Assembly: GCF_021729035.1 (NCBI RefSeq) | Contig: NZ_JAJSAP010000006.1 | Span: 62,001 to 126,000, forward strand | Direction: 5' to 3' | Source of the DNA: Microbulbifer sediminum | Lineage (GTDB): Bacteria > Pseudomonadota > Gammaproteobacteria > Pseudomonadales > Cellvibrionaceae | DNA: 64,000 nucleotides | Shown here: in pieces, positions 38,496-45,113 of the stretch | Numbering within the stretch: the first letter of the stretch is position 1 | Layout of the letters: every line of letters starts with the position of its first letter | The notes under the pieces: generated by a model | The model's database searches: none | What the model was told of the DNA's origin: nothing | The model's input: only the letters and a program-made list of their open reading frames with translations | Translations under genes and position numbers: made by a program

Positions 38496-39053
38496 ATGAC
38501 GTTGTTACGCTGGCCGAAAAGACCGGAGGACCGGTTTACCGCCCTGGTGCGTCCGCACCTGCGCCTTCTGCACCGCATGGCCTACCGCTGGACGCAGCAT
38601 GGCGACGAGGCGGAGGACCTGGTGCAGGATGTCCTCACCCGCCTATTCCCCAGAGTCGCCGAGCTGGAAAAGGTGGATAAGCTGGGCCCCTGGCTGGTCC
38701 GGGTGCTGTATCGACGCTTTGTCGACCTCTACCGCCGCAATGCCAATTCCCCGATTGACGATAATGCCGAGCCTTCCGCTGACGACGCGCTCTTTGATCA
38801 GCGCATGACCGGTGAGTGTGAGCAGCTGGAAAAATTGATCCTGCAGCGCGAGCTCAATCGCGCCCTGTTTTCAATCGATAGTGGCTGGCGGGATGTGGTG
38901 CTGCTCCACGATGTGGAAGGGTATGCGGTGCTGGAAGTGGCCGAAATACTAGACCTGAACGTCGGCACAGTGAAGTCGCGGCTGCATCGTGCGCGAAAAA
39001 AATTGCGTTTGGCACTGGAAGCGGGAACCAAAACCGTTCCCGAAACGTGTTAA
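38496..39053 (+). CDS. ECF RNA polymerase sigma factor, cassette B
   Basis: The 185-residue ECF sigma factor is paralogous to the one at 33435. Region 2 lies at about residues 18-85 (HRMAYRWTQHGDEAEDLVQDVLTRLFPRV) and region 4 at about 125-175 (RDVVLLHDVEGYAVLEVAEIL, VGTVKSRLHRARKKLRLAL). Both end in a short tail finishing with Glu-x-Cys. The ATG at 38496 gives MTLLRWPKRPEDRFTALVRPHLR. Near-identity of the helix-turn-helix with cassette A suggests both may recognise the same promoter. Confidence 0.9.
   Translation: MTLLRWPKRPEDRFTALVRPHLRLLHRMAYRWTQHGDEAEDLVQDVLTRLFPRVAELEKVDKLGPWLVRVLYRRFVDLYRRNANSPIDDNAEPSADDALFDQRMTGECEQLEKLILQRELNRALFSIDSGWRDVVLLHDVEGYAVLEVAEILDLNVGTVKSRLHRARKKLRLALEAGTKTVPETC
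39024..39052 (+). promoter_or_regulatory. Possible second ECF-like promoter at the 3' end of the sigma gene, cassette B
   Basis: GGAACC (39024-39029), 16 bases, CGTGTTA (39046-39052), within the final codons of the sigma gene and just before the anti-sigma gene. It mirrors 33975-34003. Codon conservation could explain part of it. Confidence 0.35.
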
Positions 39054-39070
39054 GGGACAAACGGGAGGGA

Positions 39071-39736
39071 ATGATGATGGATTGCAGACTGGCACAGCAG
39101 CAGCTCGAGCAGCTCAAGCCCGAAAATGAGCCGGGACTGCTGTTACACCTGCGTCGCTGTGGCGATTGCCGGGAATATGCCGAGGACCTGCGGATCGCCC
39201 GCCTGTTGCGCAGTATGCCGGCGCCCGAGCCGACAGCAGGCTTCGAGTCCCGCGTGCTGGATGGTGCAATCAGGCAGTCGCGCCCGGCACGACTGGTGGG
39301 GAATGCCACCGGCTGGAAGCTGGCCACGGCCGCGAGCCTGTTGCTGGCCGTCTTCCTGGCTTTGCCCCGGCAGTCACCCGCACCGGCCGGTCCAGTCGGG
39401 CAGTTGGCCGAAACAGCCAGGCCTGACGTGGTGCCGGTAACGCTGGCGTTGAACAGCGGGCGGGCGCTGGCTGGCGCGAAAATCCGTGTAGTAATGCCCG
39501 AGCACCTGGAGGTTCGGGGGTTCGAAAATCAGCGTGATTTGCAATGGCGTACGGACCTGAAAGCCGGAGCCAACCGTCTGACGCTTCCTGTGCAGCAGCG
39601 CACCGGTCGCGTCAATGACGTGATCCTGATTGAGATTGAGCACGACGGTGCCCGCCGGGAGTTCCGGGTGCCGGTCCCCGACGGTAATGGTGCCGAAGTG
39701 CGGGGGCAGGATGCACAGGGAATGCAAACAATTTAA
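39071..39736 (+). CDS. Zinc-type membrane anti-sigma factor, cassette B
   Basis: The 221-residue protein has an N-terminal anti-sigma zinc motif H26-x3-C30-x2-C33 (LLLHLRRCGDCREY), the MPAPEP block shared with cassette A, one transmembrane helix at about 82-98 (KLATAASLLLAVFLAL) and a periplasmic beta-rich domain (about 115-205, LAGAKIRVVMPEHLEVRGF...LIEIEHDGARREFRVPV). It should sequester the adjacent sigma factor and respond to an envelope signal. Three ATGs in a row start at 39071 behind CGGGAGGGA; any could be used. Confidence 0.82.
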   Translation: MMMDCRLAQQQLEQLKPENEPGLLLHLRRCGDCREYAEDLRIARLLRSMPAPEPTAGFESRVLDGAIRQSRPARLVGNATGWKLATAASLLLAVFLALPRQSPAPAGPVGQLAETARPDVVPVTLALNSGRALAGAKIRVVMPEHLEVRGFENQRDLQWRTDLKAGANRLTLPVQQRTGRVNDVILIEIEHDGARREFRVPVPDGNGAEVRGQDAQGMQTI

Positions 39737-39772
39737 ATAGACGTTGAAGAGCGAACCACGATGAGGTGGATA

Positions 39773-40321
39773 ATGAAAGCTTATAAAAAACTGCTGTTTA
39801 CAGCCGTATTTTTTTCATCCCAGGCCGCGATGCCGGCCCTGGCCCAGGAAGAAACCGATAGCGGTGACCTGGATGTTGAAGTGACCGTGGTCGAGGCAAA
39901 CGAGAACGCCGCCGACGCCGTCAACGATATCGAGCTGCCGGAAGAGGCCAGTGATGTCGCCCGCATGGCGATCGAGGACGGTGGCCTGGCGGTAGCCGAG
40001 GCCGCGCGCAACGGCGAACTCGGTGGTGATGAGGAAGAGCTTGAAGAGGCGGTCGAGGGCGCTGAAGAAGCGGCCATGAACGCCGAAAAAGCCCTGGCCG
40101 AAGCGGCTGCCAATGCCAATGAGGCCGCCCGGGAAGCCATTAACAATGCCCTGTCCGGGGGAGCCTCCGCTGAGGAAATCCTCGAGGATATCCCGGCGGA
40201 CGTGATCGAGAGCCTGCCCGAGGATATCCAGGACCAGCTCAACGAGGTGCTGGAGAATATCCCGGACGTGGAGGCCCCCGAAGTTGAAACCCCTGAGGTG
40301 GATACCCCCACGGGTGGCTGA
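39773..40321 (+). CDS. Secreted acidic Ala/Glu-rich protein, cassette B; function unknown
   Basis: The 182-residue precursor has a signal peptide (MKAYKKLLFTAVFFSSQAAMPALA) followed by a very acidic, Ala-rich helical body (EELEEAVEGAEEAAMNAEKALAEAA) and a Pro-spaced acidic tail with near-repeats (APEVETPEVDTPTGG). Mature Cys are absent. It is homologous in layout to the cassette A protein: DLDVEVTVVEANENAADAVNDIELP near the start aligns with that protein's segment, as does EDIPADVIESLPEDI. The ATG at 39773 has GAGGTGG upstream; 39761 is an in-frame alternative. Extreme acidity suggests a metal- or cation-binding or spacer role (inference). Confidence 0.75.
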   Translation: MKAYKKLLFTAVFFSSQAAMPALAQEETDSGDLDVEVTVVEANENAADAVNDIELPEEASDVARMAIEDGGLAVAEAARNGELGGDEEELEEAVEGAEEAAMNAEKALAEAAANANEAAREAINNALSGGASAEEILEDIPADVIESLPEDIQDQLNEVLENIPDVEAPEVETPEVDTPTGG

Positions 40322-40346
40322 GGTCGCCTGACCGCAACCTGACTCC

Positions 40347-40375
40347 AGGCTGGGCAGCAATGCCCGGCCTTTTTG
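40347..40375 (+). terminator. Attenuator-like terminator inside cassette B
   Basis: AGGCTGGGCA (40347-40356) pairs with TGCCCGGCCT (40361-40370) with one wobble, a GCAA tetraloop and a following T-run (40370-40374). It lies between the secreted-protein gene and the barrel gene, so part of the transcription probably stops before the barrel gene. Confidence 0.7.
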
Positions 40376-40396
40376 TGTATGTAAAAGAGGTGTTTT

Positions 40397-41746
40397 GTGC
40401 GCACGATAATAAATGCATTGGCCGCCTGTTGCCTCGCTTCCGGCGCGACCCTGGCAAGCGCCCAGCAGGATGCTTTCTCCCAGGGGACTTCCGCGTTCAA
40501 GCGCGGAGACTACGGCGTAGCCCTGGAGCGCTTCGAGACCGCCCGTGCGCGGGGCAACCGCAGTGACAACTTGTCGTACAACATGGGGGTGACCCTGTTC
40601 AAGCTGGGACGCTATGGCGAGGCCGGTGACTGGTTCGAATCCCTGCTCGACAGTCCACAATGGCGTGACCTGGCCTTGTTCCAGCTCGGGCTGGTAGCAG
40701 AAAAGCGCGGCGACCGGGACCTGGCGGGCCAGCGTTATGAAATGGTGGTGGCCTCCCGCTCGGAAAAGCTGCGCCGCCTGGCCAGCGCACGACTCGCCAG
40801 GCTGGAGGGCCTCGCCGAGTCCTCCAGGCCCGAGCCACAGACAGGCACCGCGCGCAGCGGGGGCAGGCGCGGTTCGGCGCTACTGAAGCTGGCCGCGGGC
40901 CACGATGACAACGTCTATGCCCTGCGGGATGAGCTCCTGGGGGGGGGGTCCGGGGGAGAGGACACCTACATGGATCTCTTCGCCTGGGGGCAGTACCGGC
41001 TGGCCGGCACAGCCACCGATGGCTGGCGCCTGCAGGGCTATGCGTTCCAGCGCGGATACTCGGAGTACAGCTCCCTCGATCTCAGCAGTGTCAGCACCGG
41101 CGTGGCCCGGGACATGCGCTGGGGCGCGTGGCAGCTGGAGCTGGGTGGCGCAGTGGAGCAGGTGGCTCTCGACGGGGAAGAAGTTTTCCAGCAACTGCGC
41201 CTCGAGGCCCGGGCCAGCCAGCGTATTGGTGACGGCGAGCTGGAGCTGGCATTTGTCCCCGCGCAGTTTTCCGGTGGCGATGGTTACGAGTACCTGGATG
41301 GCACTCGCCAGCGTTTCGAGGCCGAATGGGAGCAACCCCTTGGCCGAGCACAGCTCGAAGTGGGTTACCAGCTGGACCTGAACGATCGCGAAGATCTGCT
41401 GGTTGCCGGTGCTACCGGCGAGAACTTCTACAGCTACTCTCCGGTCCGGCATACCTTCGGCGCCGAGGCCCAGTGGCCGTTAGCGGGAAACTGGCTGCTG
41501 TCCACTGGCTCGGAGTACCGGTTGAGTACCTATGATGGTGAAAACCGGCTGGTTGACACCGATGGTGTTGTGCGGGTCCAGCAGCGGGAAGCCGACCGCC
41601 TGAAAGCCTGGCTGGGCTCCCAGTGGCTGGTGACGCCACGGCTGCGCCTGGCGGGCAAGCTGACGTACACCAACAACGATGAAAACTTCGAGGTGTACGA
41701 CCACGACAAGACAGAGGCAAGCCTCGGCGTTACCTATACCTTCTGA
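40397..41746 (+). CDS. TPR plus outer-membrane beta-barrel protein, cassette B
   Basis: The 449-residue precursor starts at a GTG (40397), preceded by AAAAGAGGTG, with a signal peptide (about residues 1-22, ...ATLASAQQ). TPR-like repeats occupy about 25-140 (FKRGDYGVALERFETARA, LSYNMGVTLFKLGRYGEAGDWF). A barrel region begins near AAGHDDNVYALRDELL and ends LGVTYTF with terminal Phe. Shared blocks with cassette A include DGWRLxGYAFxRxYxE and GYEYLDGxRQR. The barrel probably sits in the outer membrane with the TPRs in the periplasm, a good place to handle the co-encoded secreted protein. Confidence 0.82.
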   Translation: MRTIINALAACCLASGATLASAQQDAFSQGTSAFKRGDYGVALERFETARARGNRSDNLSYNMGVTLFKLGRYGEAGDWFESLLDSPQWRDLALFQLGLVAEKRGDRDLAGQRYEMVVASRSEKLRRLASARLARLEGLAESSRPEPQTGTARSGGRRGSALLKLAAGHDDNVYALRDELLGGGSGGEDTYMDLFAWGQYRLAGTATDGWRLQGYAFQRGYSEYSSLDLSSVSTGVARDMRWGAWQLELGGAVEQVALDGEEVFQQLRLEARASQRIGDGELELAFVPAQFSGGDGYEYLDGTRQRFEAEWEQPLGRAQLEVGYQLDLNDREDLLVAGATGENFYSYSPVRHTFGAEAQWPLAGNWLLSTGSEYRLSTYDGENRLVDTDGVVRVQQREADRLKAWLGSQWLVTPRLRLAGKLTYTNNDENFEVYDHDKTEASLGVTYTF

Positions 41747-41816
41747 TTTTCCTCGGTGGCCCTGTCGACAGGCGGGGCCGGCAGTTTTTCCCGGCGCACA
41801 GGGACGCGTGCCGGTT

Positions 41817-42617
41817 TTATTGCAGCCAGCGTTGCAGTGCCGCAACGATGGCCTCAGGCTCCCGCAGCCAGTTCAGGTGCGGGTTGCCGGCGCTTCGCGG
41901 CAGTTCGACATGTTGAACCTCCCCTCCCAGCAGCGATGCCAGGCGGGCGGTTGCTGCCGGCGGGGCAAACTCATCGCCAGAGATGCCCAGGTGCAGGGAG
42001 GGCCCGCGCCCGGAGCGGACGGAGGGCCGGGCCTCGGGCGGGAAGTGTCCGCTGAGAACCGAGGTCGCCCAGTCCGCCATCACCCCGCGCGCCTCCCGCC
42101 CGCCAAAACCCAGTGCCCGGCCCGGGAAGTAGCCCAGCAGGTGGCCGCTGCACCAGGCCAGCCCTGCCAGGCCAAGCACTTTCAGGCGCATGTTGCCGCG
42201 CCAGCAGCGGTAATGGAGGTGCCCGGCCGCTACCGTGACAATGCGTGCCTCACCCGTCAGTCCCTCCCTCGCTGCCAGTGTCGCTACCTGGCCGCCAATA
42301 CTGTGGCCGACGATGGCGGCCGGAGGGGCCAGCCGTTCCAGCAGCGATGGCAGGAACCGGTGGACCAGGTCGCTGTATCCGAGGTCGGCGCGGCGCGATG
42401 GGCGCGGCAGGCTGGCGCCGGTGCCCGGCAGCTCGGTCACTGCACTGCCGTAACCAGCCGCAGCCAGTCTGTCCTGCAGGCGTTGATAGCGGGAGGCGGG
42501 CACGCCCAGGGCCGGTAGCACCAGCAGCATTGGTGCGTCGGGGGCGGGCCGGCAGAGGCTGACCGGCACGCGGAACGGGCCGAACTGGTGGTCAAGTGTC
42601 TCGAGGGTTGGGGGCAT
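41817..42617 (-). CDS. Alpha/beta hydrolase
   Basis: The 266-residue protein has an alpha/beta-hydrolase core: oxyanion region LLVLPALGVPASRYQRL, nucleophile elbow GHSIGG (Ser near residue 104), an Asp in the late GISGDEFAPP segment and a C-terminal His in SAGNPHLNW. It lacks a signal peptide. Resemblance to YheT/PHB-depolymerase-like or serine aminopeptidase groups is generic. It converges with the cassette B barrel gene and is divergent from rpsF. The substrate is unknown. Confidence 0.8.
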   Translation of the reverse strand: MPPTLETLDHQFGPFRVPVSLCRPAPDAPMLLVLPALGVPASRYQRLQDRLAAAGYGSAVTELPGTGASLPRPSRRADLGYSDLVHRFLPSLLERLAPPAAIVGHSIGGQVATLAAREGLTGEARIVTVAAGHLHYRCWRGNMRLKVLGLAGLAWCSGHLLGYFPGRALGFGGREARGVMADWATSVLSGHFPPEARPSVRSGRGPSLHLGISGDEFAPPAATARLASLLGGEVQHVELPRSAGNPHLNWLREPEAIVAALQRWLQ

Positions 42618-42751
42618 GGAAGTTCCCGGGTTCCTGGAGGGATATCGTGGACGTTAACGGCCGGCGGTGGGGGCGGCCATGACCGGAACGATGAAACCGG
42701 TTGGCCACATTTCCCGGGCTGGTGGCAGCGGCGGCAAAACCATTGATCAAC

Positions 42752-42780
42752 TTGCAACCAGGGGGGCAACTGCATAGAAT
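42752..42780 (+). promoter_or_regulatory. Sigma70 promoter of the rpsF operon
   Basis: TTGCAA (42752-42757), a 17-base spacer and TAGAAT (42775-42780), about 90 bases upstream of rpsF, leaving room for a structured leader. Confidence 0.65.
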
Positions 42781-42826
42781 ACGCCGCCCGCGATGTGCCC
42801 CCGCAACTGGGGCCATTGCACTCCTT

Positions 42827-42849
42827 GCCTCACCGGATGTCCGGGAGGC
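42827..42849 (+). promoter_or_regulatory. Hairpin in rpsF leader, candidate S6:S18 autoregulatory element
   Basis: GCCTC (42827-42831) pairs with GAGGC (42845-42849), with an inner CCGG/CCGG stem, one bulged A and an ATGT loop. rpsF-rpsR leaders in many bacteria carry an RNA hairpin with CCG elements bound by the S6:S18 complex; location and CCG content fit, but I cannot verify a covariance match. Confidence 0.4.
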
Positions 42850-42872
42850 TGTTTAACCCGTAAGGAGCGAAA

Positions 42873-43325
42873 ATGCGTCATTACGAAATTGTATTCCTGG
42901 TTCACCCGGACCAGAGCGAACAGGTACCCGGCATGGTGGAGCGTTACACCGCCGCCATCAAGGACAACGGTGGCCAGGTTCACCGCCTGGAAGACTGGGG
43001 CCGTCGCCGTCTCGCCTACCCGATCAACAAGATCCACAAGGCGCACTACGTGCTGATGAACGTCGAGTGCACCGAAGAAGCTCTGGAAGAGCTGACCACC
43101 AACTTCCGTTACAACGATGCCGTGCTGCGCAACATGGTGATCCGCGAAGATGAAGCGATCACCGAAGAGAGCCCCATCATGAAGGCGGAAAAAGAGAGCC
43201 GCGAGCGCAAGGCCGCCCGCGCCGAGCGCAGCGAGCGCCGCGAGCGTACCGAGAAGGACGACAAGTCTTCCGGTGAATCCAAGCCCAAGGAAGAGGAATC
43301 TTCCGACAAGGCAAGCGAAGAGTAA
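42873..43325 (+). CDS. rpsF: Small ribosomal subunit protein bS6
   Basis: S6 binds 16S rRNA with S18 in the platform of the 30S subunit. The 150-residue protein starts [20 protein letters not shown] and includes [21 protein letters not shown], both diagnostic. Beyond about residue 105 it has a long charged tail (Arg/Glu/Lys/Ser-rich), longer than in E. coli. An RBS TAAGGAG is present. First gene of rpsF-rpsR-orf-rplI. Confidence 0.97.
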   Translation: MRHYEIVFLVHPDQSEQVPGMVERYTAAIKDNGGQVHRLEDWGRRRLAYPINKIHKAHYVLMNVECTEEALEELTTNFRYNDAVLRNMVIREDEAITEESPIMKAEKESRERKAARAERSERRERTEKDDKSSGESKPKEEESSDKASEE

Positions 43326-43337
43326 GGGGGTTACCAG

Positions 43338-43568
43338 ATGGCACGTTTTTTCCGTCGTCGTAAGTTCTGCCGTTTCACCGCAGAAGGTGTAAAGCGTATC
43401 GACTACAAAGATCTCGATACCCTGAAGGCCTACATCTCCGAAACCGGCAAGATCGTACCGAGCCGTATTACCGGAACCAAAGCCCGTTATCAGCGCCAGC
43501 TGGCCACTGCGGTCAAGCGCGCTCGTTACCTGGCACTGCTGCCGTACACGGACAGCCACGAATCCTAA
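43338..43568 (+). CDS. rpsR: Small ribosomal subunit protein bS18
   Basis: The 76-residue basic protein begins [17 protein letters not shown] and contains the family block [33 protein letters not shown]. It follows rpsF by 12 bases, with an RBS AAGGGGG, in the invariant rpsF-rpsR order. Confidence 0.97.
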   Translation: MARFFRRRKFCRFTAEGVKRIDYKDLDTLKAYISETGKIVPSRITGTKARYQRQLATAVKRARYLALLPYTDSHES

Positions 43569-43612
43569 GCAGCTGTTTTGCTTAGAAACGTAACAAGAGA
43601 AGCTATCTAAAG

Positions 43613-44443
43613 ATGCGCGCCCTGGCTGAGTTTATTATGCGCGGGCGCGTGCGGGCGGTGCTCACTGCGATGGTGGGTATCCCCCTGATCAGCCCGGCGG
43701 CGCTGGCTCTGGTGAGCCTGCGCAAGGGGACCAACGACGGCCTGATGGTGCTGGCCTGGGCTCTGCTGCCGGTGGTTGCCGGGGGCATGAGCGGGGTTTT
43801 TTCGCCGCTGATGACCGGTCTGGGAGCCACGCACCTGGTGGCGGTTTTCTGCGGTGCCCTGGCGCTGCGCGGGACCCGCTCCTGGGCTTCGGCCCTGGTG
43901 GTGCTGACCGCGGTGGCCGCGGCAGGGATCCTGGCGACCTCGCATTTCAGCGGCGGTTTGCTGGAGACGCTGTTGCAGGCTGCGGCTGAATCCGGCGGTG
44001 CCCAGGCTGACCAGCTGCGCCAGGTCTTCGACAGTGAGGCCCTGGCGACCGGTTACCTGGCCCTGGTATCGGCGATTACGGCGACCCTGGCCCTGGTGCT
44101 GGGGCGGTGGTGGCAGGCGCTGCTGTACAACCCCGGCGGCCTCCGCCAGGAGTTCCACCAGCTGCGCATGCCGTTACCGCTGGCGGCCACCGCCATGTTG
44201 TTGTGGGTATTCTGCCTGCTGACCCCGGGACTTGCCTTCTGGGGTGCGGTGGTGGCCTTCCCGCTGGTGTTGGCTGGCATTGCGCTGATCCACTGGCTGG
44301 TGGCCCAGCGCGGCTGGGGCCGAGGCCCGCTGGTGGCGCTATATGTGGCGCTGGTCATTGCGGCCCTGCCGCTGGCCGGCTTCCTCTGTGGGCTGGCACT
44401 GATCGATAGCTGGATTGATATTCGCGGACGTTCCGCCAAGTAG
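43613..44443 (+). CDS. Multi-pass membrane protein between rpsR and rplI, function unknown
   Basis: The 276-residue hydrophobic protein has about eight membrane segments, for example [41 protein letters not shown] and a C-terminal [25 protein letters not shown]. Uncharacterised membrane proteins (YybS/DUF2232-like) occupy this position between S18 and L9 genes in other gammaproteobacteria, so its presence is expected although its function is not known. An AAGAGAAG RBS precedes the ATG at 43613. Confidence 0.8.
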   Translation: MRALAEFIMRGRVRAVLTAMVGIPLISPAALALVSLRKGTNDGLMVLAWALLPVVAGGMSGVFSPLMTGLGATHLVAVFCGALALRGTRSWASALVVLTAVAAAGILATSHFSGGLLETLLQAAAESGGAQADQLRQVFDSEALATGYLALVSAITATLALVLGRWWQALLYNPGGLRQEFHQLRMPLPLAATAMLLWVFCLLTPGLAFWGAVVAFPLVLAGIALIHWLVAQRGWGRGPLVALYVALVIAALPLAGFLCGLALIDSWIDIRGRSAK

Positions 44444-44480
44444 GGGCGCGCCGCACAATACTGAAATTGAGGAAACCGAG

Positions 44481-44927
44481 ATGGAAGTTATTCTGCTCGA
44501 TAAAGTAGGCAAACTGGGCAACGTGGGTGACCGCGTTGAGGTCAAAGCCGGTTTCGGCCGCAACTTCCTGCTGCCCACTGGCAAGGCCATCCGCGCCACT
44601 GCCGCCAATATCGCCGAATTTGAAGCCAAGCGTGCTGAGCTGGAAGCCGCTGCCGCCGCGAAGGTCAAGGCTGCTGAAGAGCGTGCCGAGAAGCTGTCCG
44701 GCCTGGCCGTAACCATCGCTGCCAACGCTGGCGACGAAGGCAAGCTGTTCGGCTCCGTCGGTGCGGGTGACATCGCTGATGCCATCACTGCCGAGGGCGT
44801 AGAAGTGGCCAAGGCCGAGGTCAACCTGCCGGAAGGCACCCTGCGTGAGACCGGCGAGTACGACATCGACGTTCAGCTGCACGCTGACGTTGTTGCCACC
44901 GTCAAGGTAGTGATCGTCGCAGAATAA
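44481..44927 (+). CDS. rplI: Large ribosomal subunit protein bL9
   Basis: L9 is an elongated 50S protein at the L1 stalk base. The 148-residue product begins [22 protein letters not shown] and includes [13 protein letters not shown]; the long central helix and C-terminal domain ([19 protein letters not shown]) follow. The start at 44481 is preceded by GAGGAAAC; the upstream frame extension to 44415 is not needed. Confidence 0.96.
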   Translation: MEVILLDKVGKLGNVGDRVEVKAGFGRNFLLPTGKAIRATAANIAEFEAKRAELEAAAAAKVKAAEERAEKLSGLAVTIAANAGDEGKLFGSVGAGDIADAITAEGVEVAKAEVNLPEGTLRETGEYDIDVQLHADVVATVKVVIVAE

Positions 44928-45047
44928 GCGCAACGCGCTTATCTGGCAGCCAGGGCGGGCCGAGGGTTCGCCCTGCCGGGCCGTTGGCGTCCCGCGGGTG
45001 AAACAGTTTCGCCCCCACGGGAGTGCCCACAAGCGGTCCAGTCGCGC

Positions 45048-45088
45048 TACAATCGGGCGCTGGATTCCCTGTGGATCCAGCGCCCGAT
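45048..45088 (+). promoter_or_regulatory. Probable dnaB promoter -10 box with 14-bp inverted repeat
   Basis: TACAAT (45048-45053) resembles a -10 box but lacks a clear -35. It overlaps a perfect inverted repeat: 45052-45065 is the reverse complement of 45075-45088 (ATCGGGCGCTGGAT arm, nine-base loop). No T-tract follows, so it is an operator or 5' leader structure rather than a terminator. Confidence 0.5.
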
Positions 45089-45113
45089 CTGTTTCTGGTA
45101 GTCAATTATTGCA

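Noticed and set aside
41761-41772. Palindrome CCTGTCGACAGG after cassette B as terminator
   Set aside because: It has no loop and no adjacent T-tract; a short palindrome is expected by chance.
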